Source: an uncultured Eubacteriales bacterium (lineage in GTDB: Bacteria; Bacillota; Clostridia; Oscillospirales; Oscillospiraceae). Taken from it: a DNA stretch of 64,000 bases. The stretch lies in NCBI GenBank assembly GCA_900549405.1, contig URNZ01000004.1, positions 12,326-76,325 of the forward strand, in the 5' to 3' direction. A model generated the notes under the pieces. It did no database searches and was not told the origin of the DNA. It saw only the letters and a program-made list of their open reading frames with translations. A program made the position numbers and the translations under genes. Numbering within the stretch: position 1 is the stretch's first letter; each line of letters begins with the position of its first letter. This document shows, one piece after another, positions 1-8,711 of this stretch.

Positions 1-67
1 TCCGAAAATCGCCGCCCCCCGGCGGGGGAAAATTGCCCGAAATGCCGGAAAAGTGGACAGATTTTCG

Positions 68-96
68 TTGTCATTTTCCATCCGGTCCGCTATAAT
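68..96 (+). promoter_or_regulatory. sigma-A promoter for the first two genes
   Basis: TTGTCA at 68-73 and TATAAT at 91-96 are separated by 17 bases. The start codon of the next gene is about 50 bases downstream and has a GGAGGAAA ribosome site. Confidence 0.7.
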
Positions 97-147
97 ATAT
101 GAAAACCGGGCTGCGCCCGGCAACTGGTATCAGCAGGAGGAAATCGC

Positions 148-771
148 ATGAGCAACTATGTCATCTCTATCAGCCGGGAATTTGGCAGCGGCGGACGTCT
201 GATCGGAAAGCAGCTGGCGGCCCGCCTGGGCATCCCCTGCTATGACCGGACCCTGATCTTGAAGACGGCGGAGAAGAGCGGCCTGTCCCCGGACTTTATC
301 GCCCGGGCAGAGGAGCGGGCCCGCAGCCGCTTTCACATGTCCATCGCCCCAATCGGCATCGGGGCCCCCACCATGTCCAGCCATGGCATCCCCGTCAGCC
401 ACCAGGCCTTCTTCGCCCAGTCCGACGTGATACGGGAGCTGGCCGACCAGGGTCCCTGCGTCATCGTGGGCCGGTGCAGCGACTATGTCCTGGGAGACCG
501 GGAAAACTGCCTGAAGGTGTTCATCCACGCCGACCTGCCCAGCCGGGTGCGCCGGTGCGTGGAGGAGTATCACATCCCCCAGGACGACATGGAGCGCCGG
601 GTGGTGCAGATGGACCGGGGCCGGGCCAACTATTATAACTACTACACCGGCCACAACTGGGGGGAGATGCGCCGGTATGACCTGACCATCAACTCCTCCA
701 CCGTGGGGGTGGAGGGGGCTGTGGACCTGATCGCCGACATGGTCCGCCACCGGGAGGCCCAGCATGTCTGA
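148..771 (+). CDS. cytidylate kinase-like family protein
   Basis: This 207-residue protein opens with ISREFGSGG, the modified P-loop typical of the cytidylate-kinase-like (AAA_26) family, followed by a CYDRTLI segment. The family resembles bacterial CMP kinase and is presumed to bind a nucleotide and transfer phosphate in the cytoplasm, but most members have no tested substrate. The ATG at 148 sits 8 bases after GGAGGAAA and is the obvious start. The stop overlaps the next gene by 8 bases, so the two are translated as a pair. It lacks the length and central insert of canonical Cmk, so I would not name it cmk. Confidence 0.85.
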   Translation: MSNYVISISREFGSGGRLIGKQLAARLGIPCYDRTLILKTAEKSGLSPDFIARAEERARSRFHMSIAPIGIGAPTMSSHGIPVSHQAFFAQSDVIRELADQGPCVIVGRCSDYVLGDRENCLKVFIHADLPSRVRRCVEEYHIPQDDMERRVVQMDRGRANYYNYYTGHNWGEMRRYDLTINSSTVGVEGAVDLIADMVRHREAQHV

Positions 772-1438
772 CCCCAAACCCCGCATCCAGCTCTCCTGTG
801 AGCAGGGGGCCTTTGCCGCCTATGCCGACGCGGTGACGGCGGCGGGCGGTCTCCCCTGCCCCGGTTACGCCCCGGAGCCCGACCTGAGCTGCGCCGGCCT
901 GGTGCTGTGCGGCGGCGGAGACCTGGACCCTGACATGTTCGGCTGGCCCCAGGCGGGGGGCGATCCCCCGGACCGGGTCCGGGACCTGGCAGAGGTGAAC
1001 CTCTTCCGGGCCTTCTATCTGGCGGGGCGGCCCATCCTGGGCATATGCCGGGGGATGCAGGTCATCGCCGCCGCCCAGGGCGGCGGACTGATCCAGGACC
1101 TGCCGCCGGAACAGTGCGTCTTCCACAAGGGGACCAAGCGGAACGACGCCCGCCACCCGGTGCGCACCATGCCCGGCTCCCTGCTGGAGCGGCTGTATGG
1201 CCCCATTCTCCACACCAACAGCTTTCACCACCAGGCGGTGGCCGACCCCGGCTTTGGCATGACCGTCACCGCCTGGAGCGAGGGGGGCGTGGCCGAGGCC
1301 ATGGAGCACCAGCGCCTGCCCATCCTGGGCGTCCAGTTCCACCCCGAGCGCATGTCCTACGCCCGCCGCCGCCCCGACTGCGACGACGGCGGGGCCATCT
1401 GGGAATATTTTTTGAAGCAGTGCAACGAATATAAATAA
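764..1438 (+). CDS. gamma-glutamyl-gamma-aminobutyrate hydrolase family protein (class-I GATase, C26)
   Basis: This 224-residue cytoplasmic hydrolase has a class I glutamine amidotransferase fold. The nucleophile elbow GICRGMQ contains the catalytic Cys near residue 94, and the His-x-Glu pair is in QFHPERM near residue 190. Those features match peptidase C26 (PuuD-like), which cleaves gamma-glutamyl amide bonds. It begins inside the end of the kinase-like gene, which points to translational coupling. The physiological substrate cannot be read from sequence; putrescine-derived gamma-Glu-GABA is only the family archetype, and no other puu genes are nearby. Confidence 0.88.
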   Translation: MSDPKPRIQLSCEQGAFAAYADAVTAAGGLPCPGYAPEPDLSCAGLVLCGGGDLDPDMFGWPQAGGDPPDRVRDLAEVNLFRAFYLAGRPILGICRGMQVIAAAQGGGLIQDLPPEQCVFHKGTKRNDARHPVRTMPGSLLERLYGPILHTNSFHHQAVADPGFGMTVTAWSEGGVAEAMEHQRLPILGVQFHPERMSYARRRPDCDDGGAIWEYFLKQCNEYK

Positions 1439-1467
1439 TCATATGATCGTGATTGCGCCAGACGTCT

Positions 1468-1750
1468 TGTCATTGCGAGGAGGGCGAAGCCCGACGTGGC
1501 AATCCGTTTCCCTCGTCCATCAGCCTCCCTTGTCAAAGGGAGGTGGCACGGCGAAGCCGTGACGGAAGGATTCCGACTACCGGAAAGCTATCCTAAAAAC
1601 GGAATCCCTCAGTCAGCTTCGCTGACAGCTAGCCCTATCCCTTTTGTCCCTTCGGGACATTTCCCCTTGACAAGGGGAATCGGCCTTTCACAAGGGGGCC
1701 AAGGGACGTGGATCACGGATTCCCACGTCGCTGCGCTCCTCGGAATGACA
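1468..1750 (+). repeat. MITE-like palindromic repeat (copy R1)
   Basis: The 283-base segment is bounded by nearly identical inverted ends: TGTCATTGCGAGGA at 1468-1481 and TCCTCGGAATGACA at 1737-1750. A second inner pair is formed by GACGTGGCAATCCG and its near complement at 1715-1728. Bases 1633-1686 are identical over 54 bases to 46683-46736. It fills the gap between the hydrolase and the carboxypeptidase; the ORF that crosses it is not credible. Confidence 0.75.
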
Positions 1751-1800
1751 TACCTTGCTCAACCCTGTGATATCAGCATAACTAGAGAGGTCTTTTCAGC

Positions 1801-3123
1801 ATGTCCACATCATCCAAGCGTATTCTGGCCGGGGCGTTGGCCCTGGCCCTGTGTTTGTCCCCGGCGGCGCTGGCCGCCAAATCGGAGGAGCCGCCCCTGG
1901 TGGCGGCGGTGGAGGGGCTGTCCCCTCTGCTCTATGAACCTGACCCCGCCGCGGGCTATCGCGCCGCCCTGTCGGCCCTGACCGAGCTGGGCTATTCCAA
2001 TGACCAGGCCGAGCAGCTCTGGTCCCGGCTGGGGGAGCGCTCCCTGGGGCTGGACGCCCGGCTGCTGGCCTGTCTGGCTCTGGATAACAGCCGCCTGGAC
2101 CGGGAGGCCCGCTATCTCTCCTATGCCCAGGCCCACCCGGAGGCGAGCGCCCAGGAGATCGTCACCCAGGTCAACCTGGACCAGGACCTTGCCCCCTATG
2201 ATGACGCCCGGCCCATCGATGACCCGTCCGACCCCTTGGTGCTGGTGAACAAATACCACGGCCTGCCCGAGACCTACGTGCCGGAGCTGGAGAAGCTGGG
2301 CGGGCGCTATGGCGTGGGCAGCATGGTCCCCGACGCGGCGGCGGCCTTCCGGGCCATGGCCGACGCGGCCAAGGCGGACGGCATCAGCCTGCGCAGCGTG
2401 TCCGCCTACCGGTCCTATGAGACCCAAACAGGACTATACAATCGTTATGTGTCTATCGACGGCAAGGCCAATGCCGAGCGCTATTCCGCCCGGCCCGGCT
2501 ACTCCGAACACCAGACCGGCCTGGCCCTGGACATCAACACCGCCAGCATCAGCGCCCACTTCGAGAACACGGTGGAATACGCCTGGCTCCAAGAAAACTG
2601 CGCCAAATTCGGCTTTATGCTGCGCTATCCCCAGGACAAGGAGTCCATCACCGGCTATCGCTACGAGCCCTGGCACTACCGCTATGTGGGACAGGCCATC
2701 GCCCAGACCTGCATGGACCAGGGCCTGACCTATGAGGAGTATCTGGCCGCCCAGGTCCAGCCGGGGGAGAACCAGGCCCCCGCCCTGTTCTGGCAGGGAC
2801 AGGCCCTGGACCTGGGGGACAAGGTGACCCGGCTGTCTGGCGTGACCTATGTGGACGCCGCCGCTCTGGCCGCCGCCCTGGGCTGGGCGGGAGAGACGGG
2901 CGAGGACGGGGTGCTCCGCCTGTCTGACGGCCGGCATAAGATCGAGCTGCCCGTGGGCCGCCGGGCCCTGCTGGACGGGATGACCATCCGCCTGTCCGGC
3001 CCCACGGTGGAGCGGGGCGGCGGACGGTGCCTGCCCCTGAGCGACCTGTGCCCCCTGCTGGGGGTGCAGACTGCGGTGACGGATCGGGGTGTGGAGCTCA
3101 CCCCCATCCAGGCCGCCCTGTAA
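1801..3123 (+). CDS. M15 family D-alanyl-D-alanine carboxypeptidase with C-terminal substrate-binding-like domain
   Basis: This 440-residue exported peptidase trims the D-Ala from peptidoglycan stem peptides outside the membrane. A signal peptide covers about residues 1-25 and ends in ALAA. The VanY/M15 core spans about 130-320 and carries the zinc motif SEHQTGLALD (His237, Asp244) and the second ligand in EPWHYRYVG (His292). Residues 335-440 resemble the copper-amine-oxidase-N type stalk common in clostridial wall enzymes (VDAAALAAALGW, LPLSDLCPLLG). It stands alone after a repeat; the next gene begins 57 bases later and may share its transcript. An N-terminal helical stretch of about 100 residues is unassigned. 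Confidence 0.9.
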   Translation: MSTSSKRILAGALALALCLSPAALAAKSEEPPLVAAVEGLSPLLYEPDPAAGYRAALSALTELGYSNDQAEQLWSRLGERSLGLDARLLACLALDNSRLDREARYLSYAQAHPEASAQEIVTQVNLDQDLAPYDDARPIDDPSDPLVLVNKYHGLPETYVPELEKLGGRYGVGSMVPDAAAAFRAMADAAKADGISLRSVSAYRSYETQTGLYNRYVSIDGKANAERYSARPGYSEHQTGLALDINTASISAHFENTVEYAWLQENCAKFGFMLRYPQDKESITGYRYEPWHYRYVGQAIAQTCMDQGLTYEEYLAAQVQPGENQAPALFWQGQALDLGDKVTRLSGVTYVDAAALAAALGWAGETGEDGVLRLSDGRHKIELPVGRRALLDGMTIRLSGPTVERGGGRCLPLSDLCPLLGVQTAVTDRGVELTPIQAAL

Positions 3124-3179
3124 CACCAAAGGCCCCCCAGCCGGATCAGACCGGCGGCGGGGCGTCTGGAGGAGAGAAA

Positions 3180-4391
3180 ATGGAGTCTGAGTGGGGCTAT
3201 CGGCGCAAGCGCCTGTTCGAGATCATCGAGATCGGTCTGCCCGGCGACGTGGCCAGCCAGGTGTACGACGCCTTTAACATCCTGTCCATCGTCATCAATC
3301 TGGTGGTCAGCGTCATGTATACCTTCGACGACCTCCACGCCAAGTTCGGCACCTGGCTGGTTACGGTGGAGGCCATCACCGTGGCCTTTTTCGCCCTGGA
3401 CTACTGCCTGCGGCTGTGGACGGCCAAATTCCTGCGGCCCAGCCTGTCGGAACCAAAGGCGGTGCTGCGGTATGTCTTCTCCTTCAGCGGCCTGGTGGAT
3501 CTGCTGTCCTTCCTGCCCTATTATCTGCCGGTGTTCTTCCCCAGCGGGGCGGTGGCCTTCCGCATGTTCCGGGTGGCCCGGGTGTTCCGCCTGTTCCGGG
3601 TGAACGCCTATTACGACTCCCTGGGCGTCATCACCGAGGTCATCTCCAGCAAGCGGCAGCAGCTCTTCTCCTCCGTGTTCATTCTGCTGGTGCTCATGCT
3701 GGCCTCCAGCCTGTGCATGTACAGCCTGGAGCACGAGGCCCAGCCCCAGGTCTTCACCAACGCCTTTTCCGGCATCTGGTGGTCGGTGTCCACCCTGTTG
3801 ACCATCGGCTATGGGGACATCTACCCCGTGACCACCATGGGAAAAATATTCAGCATCTTCATTACGTTCCTAGGTGTAGGCATGGTGGCCATTCCAACGG
3901 GTATTATTTCCGCCGGATTTGTGGATCAGTATACCCGCATCAAGCGCATCAGCGAGTACGCCGACGAGGACGAGGTCCACTTCATCCGGGTGGCCCTCAC
4001 CGAGCACGACAGCTGGTCGGGCAAGACCATCCAGCAGCTGGGCCTGCCCCACGGCGTGATCGTGGTGGCCATCCAGCGGGGACATGAAGTGGTGGTCCCC
4101 CGGGGCAGCGTAGAGCTGATGGCCGACGACGTGCTGGTCCTGGGGGCCGAGTCGGTGGGCAGCAGCGACCAGCACCACATTGAGCTGAAGGAGCTGGAGC
4201 TGCGCCAGCACAACCCCTGGAACGGCCAGCGCATCCGGGACCTGGACATCTCTCGCCAGACTCTCATCGTCATCGTCAAGCGCAAGGGCCGGATGCTCAT
4301 CCCCAACGGCGATTTGACCCTCCACCAGGGGGACCGGGTCATCCTATACACCCGCACCCGCATGGCCCACGCCAGCAGCATTTGGCTGTGA
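3180..4391 (+). CDS. voltage-gated-like potassium channel with two C-terminal RCK_C (TrkA_C) domains
   Basis: This 403-residue inner-membrane channel has six hydrophobic segments and an arginine-ladder S4 (RMFRVARVFRLFRV). The pore loop has the K+ selectivity filter TIGYGD at about residues 207-212. The tail has two RCK_C-like modules, about residues 260-325 and 335-400, which usually bind regulatory ligands. I start it at the ATG at 3180, directly after GGAGGAGAG, not at an upstream in-frame codon inside the carboxypeptidase gene. A full Rossmann RCK_N is absent, so ligand gating may differ from Kch/MthK types. Confidence 0.92.
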   Translation: MESEWGYRRKRLFEIIEIGLPGDVASQVYDAFNILSIVINLVVSVMYTFDDLHAKFGTWLVTVEAITVAFFALDYCLRLWTAKFLRPSLSEPKAVLRYVFSFSGLVDLLSFLPYYLPVFFPSGAVAFRMFRVARVFRLFRVNAYYDSLGVITEVISSKRQQLFSSVFILLVLMLASSLCMYSLEHEAQPQVFTNAFSGIWWSVSTLLTIGYGDIYPVTTMGKIFSIFITFLGVGMVAIPTGIISAGFVDQYTRIKRISEYADEDEVHFIRVALTEHDSWSGKTIQQLGLPHGVIVVAIQRGHEVVVPRGSVELMADDVLVLGAESVGSSDQHHIELKELELRQHNPWNGQRIRDLDISRQTLIVIVKRKGRMLIPNGDLTLHQGDRVILYTRTRMAHASSIWL

Positions 4392-4467
4392 CCGGGCGCG
4401 TAGGGGCCGCTGTCCCCAGCGGCCCGCCGAAACGGCCCATAAATACTGCATTCAGGAGGGACCACAC

Positions 4468-5718
4468 ATGAAACAGTGGATAAACCGCAGCCTTGCCGCC
4501 CTGCTCGCCCTGTCTCTCCTGGCCGGTTGTTCCCAGACGGCTCCGGGAGACGCAAGCTCTGTACCCCAGCAGGAGACGTCAGCTTCAGAAGCAGAGCCGA
4601 CGATACCCGAACCGCCCCAGCCGGAACCGGAGCCTCCCACTGAGACGGACGCGGTCTCGCTTCTCTTGCAGAATATGACCCTCCGAGAAAAAGTGGGACA
4701 GCTGTTCCTCGTCCGCCCGGACGCATTGGACTTATCCCAGACCGAGGACCAGATCGAGGACCCCGCCGGGGCTGGCGTGACCGAATTGTCCGGCGCCATG
4801 GCGGATACGCTGGCCCAGTACCCCGTGGGCGGGCTTGTCCTGTTCGGAAAGAATATCGCATCGCCCGAACAGACCACCAATTTTATCCGCGATATGCAAG
4901 CTGCCAGCGGCACGCCCCTTTTTATAGCGGTGGATGAGGAGGGCGGCCTGGTCGCCCGGCTTGCCAACGACCCCGCCTTTGCGGTCCGGCAGTATCAAAG
5001 CGCGGCCTCCGTGGGGGAGAGCGGCGACCTCGCGGCGGCCATGGACATGGGTGCGACCATCGGCGCGTATCTGCGTCAATATGGATTCAATCTGGACTTC
5101 GCCCCGGTGGCCGACGTGAACTCCAATCCGAAGAATACCGTGATCGGGACCCGGGCCTTTTCATCGGACGCCGACGTCGCCGCAGGTATGGCAAAGGCCA
5201 TGGCGGAGGGGCTGAAGCAGGAGCAGATCATCCCCACCTTCAAGCATTTCCCCGGACACGGAGACACCGCAGAAGACAGCCACGTGGGCATCGCGGTGAG
5301 CTACAAGACAAAGGCGGAGATGGAGGCCTGCGAATGGCTCCCCTATGCGTCGCTCACCGCCCAGGATTGCGTGATGGTCGGGCACATCGCGGCCCCCGCG
5401 ATCACAGGCAATCTGACGCCCGCGTCTATGTCGGGGGAGATCGTCGGCGGCATTTTAAGGCAGCAACTGAACTTTCCGGGGGTGGTGATCACCGACTCCC
5501 TGGAGATGGGCGCGATCACCCAGGAATATTCCCCGGCGGAAGCCGCCGTGACGGCCATAGAGGCGGGCTGTGACATCCTCCTGTGCCCCGAGGACCTTCA
5601 GGCGGCCTTTGAAGCGGTGATGAACGCCGCCGAAAACGGGACCATCAGCCAAGCCTGCATCGATGAGAGCGTCTCCCGCATCCTGCTGTTGAAGCAGAGC
5701 TATGGGCTGCTGAAATAA
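4468..5718 (+). CDS. glycoside hydrolase family 3 lipoprotein (NagZ-like beta-N-acetylhexosaminidase)
   Basis: The 416-residue product has a lipoprotein signal peptide with lipobox LLAGC (Cys21), then a Pro/Glu-rich linker to about residue 60, then a single GH3 TIM barrel. The diagnostic KHFPGHGDTAEDSH segment at about 259-272 contains the His/Asp dyad used by NagZ-type enzymes to remove N-acetylglucosamine from muropeptides. The nucleophile region is ITDSLEMGAI at about 341-350. Being membrane anchored outside the cell fits the Gram-positive mode of muropeptide recycling. GGAGG precedes the ATG. It is monocistronic and ends in a clear terminator. Confidence 0.92.
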   Translation: MKQWINRSLAALLALSLLAGCSQTAPGDASSVPQQETSASEAEPTIPEPPQPEPEPPTETDAVSLLLQNMTLREKVGQLFLVRPDALDLSQTEDQIEDPAGAGVTELSGAMADTLAQYPVGGLVLFGKNIASPEQTTNFIRDMQAASGTPLFIAVDEEGGLVARLANDPAFAVRQYQSAASVGESGDLAAAMDMGATIGAYLRQYGFNLDFAPVADVNSNPKNTVIGTRAFSSDADVAAGMAKAMAEGLKQEQIIPTFKHFPGHGDTAEDSHVGIAVSYKTKAEMEACEWLPYASLTAQDCVMVGHIAAPAITGNLTPASMSGEIVGGILRQQLNFPGVVITDSLEMGAITQEYSPAEAAVTAIEAGCDILLCPEDLQAAFEAVMNAAENGTISQACIDESVSRILLLKQSYGLLK

Positions 5719-5732
5719 ATCCCAGTAATAAA

Positions 5733-5757
5733 TATCCCCCGGCAAAGCCGGGGGTAT
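5733..5757 (+). terminator. terminator of the GH3 gene
   Basis: A stem of ATACCCCCGGC type with a 3-base loop lies 15 bases after the stop codon and is followed by a short T run. Confidence 0.7.
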
Positions 5758-5792
5758 TTCATATGCGGGCAAAGCCCTTTGTTCCTCGCATA

Positions 5793-5806
5793 ACGCGTTA
5801 ACGCGT
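5793..5806. repeat. perfect palindrome in the IS right end
   Basis: ACGCGTTAACGCGT reads the same on both strands and lies downstream of tnpA, where IS200-type elements carry their right-end hairpins. Confidence 0.5.
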
Positions 5807-5878
5807 AAGTACGGTCTGCCAGCCGCGTCAGGCTTGTTACTTGCGACCCGTAAACGGGCTGCTTCCGCCTATCGTCAG

Positions 5879-6235
5879 CTACTCACCCATCTCGTCTTCC
5901 TTCAGCTGATTCTTAATGTACTCTTTGATTCGGTTCGCATTCTTCCCTGCCGTGTCCACATAGTACCCACGGCACCAAAATTCACGGCTCCGATACTTGT
6001 ACTTCAATTCTCCGAACTGCTCGTACAACATCGTACTGCTCTTCCCTTTCAAGTATCCCATAAAGCTCGACACCGAATACTTCGGCGGAATCTCTACCAG
6101 CATATGCACATGGTCCGGGCACACTTCTGCCTCTATGATCTTCACATGCTTCCACTCACACAGCTGCCGCAGAATCTTTCCCACCGCCAGCCGCTTTTCT
6201 TTATAAAATACCTTTCTCCTATATTTCGGGGCAAA
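5879..6235 (-). pseudogene. tnpA: IS200/IS605 transposase TnpA, 3' part of a split gene
   Basis: It encodes residues 23-139 of a Y1 single-strand transposase. The HUH motif appears as DHVHML, and the catalytic tyrosine region is GYYVDTAGKNANRIKEYI. The 5' end (22 codons) lies 7.8 kb away at 14049-14114. Joining the two through the shared core ATTTGC gives an uninterrupted 139-codon gene reading CKYHIVFAPKYRRKV, the hallmark N-terminus of the family. The separate ORF that starts at 6256 uses recombinase-element DNA for its first codons and is an artefact of the insertion. Confidence 0.9.
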
Positions 6236-7697
6236 TGCAACACTGTTCTGAATCACACACAGAGGTCGAATTGTCCTCTATGTAACCGGCTGTCCGGAAG
6301 AAGCCGGTGTAATCTTCTCCGGAACAGCCCTTGATAAAGATGTGGCAGTAGCGCTCATCATCCTTATCCACAATATAAATTCTTTCTACGATAGTCTGTA
6401 TCAAAGTGACCAGAACCTCCGGCTGCGCATCTTTTGCATACTCTGCAAAGGAGAGCAGCCTTTCTTTTGTCATTTCCAAGTCACGGATAGCAATCATGTT
6501 GTTCTTTCTGCCTTCATCCAGTTTGGACAGTTGCCGCTCTGTTTCTCTCAGTTCTTCAGCCAGATTCTGCAAATCCTCTTGGATAAATTGCTTGATACTG
6601 CCGTCCGCTTCACGCAGATTTCTTGTCTGCGCTGCAATATCCGCTTTCAGCTTGTCACGTTTCTTTTTAATGAGGTTATGTTCCTGCACTGTCTGTGACT
6701 GCTCCAAGACCTCCTCGATTTTAATTTCGAGAATATCTTTGAAATGCTCGCTGTTTTCATCCGATAGTTCAGATAACTGCTGTACCACAAATTCATCCAG
6801 AAGAACGCCATCTACCGCTTTGAAATTACATTCCTTTTTGCGATAACCGGGACAAACATATTTGAATCGAGGTTTTCCGTTCGTCCAACGGTCGGACTCG
6901 GAAATTACACTCAGTCGTCTGCCGCAGTGAGGACAATGCACCAGTCCTGCCAACAGAGCGTTCCTCAAAACCAGTCTTGTGGTGGATGCGTTAAATGCAG
7001 CACCAGAAGGGGTGTGGAAGCCTTCTTCATTCATCTGTTTTGCAGCGCTCTGGATACTGCGAGTGGTTCTGAAAATTTCATACAAACGCTGAACCATGCG
7101 TTTTTCTTCCGGTTGACTTTCTAAGTAGCTGTATGCAGATTTCCCCTTTCCGCTTCCGGTTGTTACACGACGGACAGTAAATCCCATAGGAGTATTGCCA
7201 CCGAGCCATCGCCCGTCCTTTGCAAGCTCCATCATATTATCCACGATTCGCTCTGTCAGAGTGTCTCTTTCAAATTCCGCAATAACAGCGAATATCTGAA
7301 TAAAAATTTTATAAAGTCCGCTGGCAGTATTGATACCATTAGAGCAGATCAGAAGATTCACATGGTACATTTCCAGAAAATCCATCAAGCGGATTAAGTC
7401 TGCTGTTTTTCTGCCGACACGATCCAGCTTGTAACATACGATTGCTTTGATTTTTCCATCTTGTACATCATGCAGCATTCTCTGAAAATCCGGTCTGTCT
7501 GAAAAATATCCGCTGAGTCCCTTATCCTCATATTGCAGAAATTCATATTCCTCATCCAATCCCAATTCCTTTTTAGCGTAATCCGCACATTGTTTGAACT
7601 GGACGCCGATACTGTCACCCTTGTTGGTGATACGGGATTTACGGGCGTATATCGCAACACCACGATTATCTTTTTCAATTTTTCTCTGTTTCTTCAT
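6219..7697 (-). CDS. large serine recombinase (site-specific integrase/excisionase)
   Basis: This 492-residue recombinase catalyses integration and excision by serine-linked double-strand cleavage. The resolvase domain spans about 12-150, with the catalytic Ser21 in IYARKS and the YKLDRVGR and ERDTLTERI motifs. The recombinase domain spans about 165-270. A zinc ribbon starts at CPHCGRRL near 270 and a coiled coil lies at about 340-425. The last codons (CPEI and stop) come from the target gene tnpA, because the attL core falls inside the frame. It lies at the extreme end of its element, as these enzymes usually do, with a 60-residue ORF 21 bases upstream. Confidence 0.95.
   Translation of the reverse strand: MKKQRKIEKDNRGVAIYARKSRITNKGDSIGVQFKQCADYAKKELGLDEEYEFLQYEDKGLSGYFSDRPDFQRMLHDVQDGKIKAIVCYKLDRVGRKTADLIRLMDFLEMYHVNLLICSNGINTASGLYKIFIQIFAVIAEFERDTLTERIVDNMMELAKDGRWLGGNTPMGFTVRRVTTGSGKGKSAYSYLESQPEEKRMVQRLYEIFRTTRSIQSAAKQMNEEGFHTPSGAAFNASTTRLVLRNALLAGLVHCPHCGRRLSVISESDRWTNGKPRFKYVCPGYRKKECNFKAVDGVLLDEFVVQQLSELSDENSEHFKDILEIKIEEVLEQSQTVQEHNLIKKKRDKLKADIAAQTRNLREADGSIKQFIQEDLQNLAEELRETERQLSKLDEGRKNNMIAIRDLEMTKERLLSFAEYAKDAQPEVLVTLIQTIVERIYIVDKDDERYCHIFIKGCSGEDYTGFFRTAGYIEDNSTSVCDSEQCCICPEI
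6231..6236 (-). other. attL core (ATTTGC)
   Basis: On the minus strand the recombinase end reads GTTGC, then the core, then CCCGAAATATAGG of tnpA. Core plus flank define the left junction. Confidence 0.8.
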
Positions 7698-7718
7698 GGC
7701 AAGTCACCTCCGCTCATA

Positions 7719-7901
7719 TCATACCGCCATCCCGGTTATTCTATCAAGTTTGTGGCAACTGCTACGAATCCATTCCAGAAACACATACAAGGTTTCTGCA
7801 TCAAAACTTCTGATTTCCTGTGCGATAAACTCTGCTCGTTTCTGTTGAAAGGCTTCCATAGTTTCTTTGAATTTTTGTCCTCTGTGAATTACTGCGATCA
7901 A
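7719..7901 (-). CDS. small hypothetical protein upstream of the recombinase
   Basis: This 60-residue charged, helical protein starts at TTG (7901) 7 bases after GGAGG and ends 21 bases before the recombinase start, so the two are probably one transcript. I do not recognise a domain. Its position suggests an accessory or directionality role, but nothing in the sequence shows that. Confidence 0.55.
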   Translation of the reverse strand: MIAVIHRGQKFKETMEAFQQKRAEFIAQEIRSFDAETLYVFLEWIRSSCHKLDRITGMAV

Positions 7902-8384
7902 ATAGTTTCCTCCGTTTCTGTCTGTAGCTCCGACTTCAGACCAACTTGGTCCAAAGTCAGATAATGAAAAAAGCTGCTACACAGATGCAACAATAACAGA
8001 CACAAGAACATTCTGTATCTGACTTGATGCATCCATGTAACAGCTCCGACAGTTCGGACTGACTAAAAATATGTTTGTATAAATATGAGGCTTGCCCATC
8101 AATAAAATCTCGTATGAAGCAATATTTAATTTTCAACTGTAACTATCATAGCATGAAATGTCGAAAGATGCAATCATGCCAAGTCTTGTCAACGAACTCA
8201 TTTCCAATTCGGGAACAAGTAGCTAATAACAAATCTTCATTTTACCGAAAGTTGCAGCAAAGACATTTTTGATTTTCTACTTGGAGCTTGATGATACCTC
8301 TGGACGAATTGTCCAGAAGTCATTTTGGTATTTATGAAATTTCAGGCAGCTCACCTGAAATCTGCAATATAAAATCTACACGCT
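7902..8384. other. non-coding stretch with short palindromes between hsdS remnant and recombinase operon
   Basis: No credible gene is visible. It holds a palindrome around 8303-8321 (TCTGGACGA ... TTGTCCAGA type), an inverted pair around 8339-8364 (ATTTCAGG ... CCTGAAAT), and three related pieces containing CCAA(G/C)TTGG-like cores near 7942, 8205 and 8420. It looks like a recombination scar where the rest of hsdS was lost. Confidence 0.5.
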
Positions 8385-8711
8385 TCACTTTGCTGCAAGT
8401 TGCACCGAAGCACTTTGTCCCAACTTGGGACGAAGTTTGTCCGGTGTCATATCTTGTCCAGACTGTAATTCTATCACAGAAGAAAGCCTCGCCCACTTCC
8501 AGCTTTCCGGAATATCAAAAGGAATTTCATCTTCGGAAATCTCTGCCAACGGTTTTTCCTTTTTAATTTTCTTTTCCTGTATCAGCCGTTGCTTCTCTGC
8601 CTGAATCTGCTGATACAGCTCCTCTGCTGTGCCTTCCTCGGCTCTCTGCTCCACCAGTTTGCCCTGTATGGCGTACTGTAAAATGCTCGCTTTTAACTGT
8701 TCCGGTGTCAT
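8385..8711 (-). pseudogene. hsdS: type I restriction specificity subunit HsdS, N-terminal fragment
   Basis: Only about 108 residues remain of a protein normally near 400. The start MTPEQLKASILQYAIQGKLV and the segment IPESWKWARL, where target recognition domain 1 begins, are typical of HsdS. The frame ends soon after (SGQDMTPDKLRP, then unrelated residues). Both target recognition domains are gone, so this copy cannot specify a DNA site. It overlaps hsdM by 4 bases. Unless another hsdS acts in trans, the system should be inactive. Confidence 0.85.

Noticed and set aside
1496-1981. A 161-codon plus-strand ORF
   Set aside because: It runs through the palindromic repeat and into another frame of the carboxypeptidase gene, with no family features.
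5879-6256. A complete 125-residue IS200 transposase beginning at 6256
   Set aside because: Its first seven codons are recombinase-element DNA; the true N-terminus is at 14114.
7902-8711. Phase-variable hsdS shuffling system
   Set aside because: No second hsdS half, no long inverted repeats and no tyrosine recombinase; the nearby recombinase is a large serine integrase at the element end.
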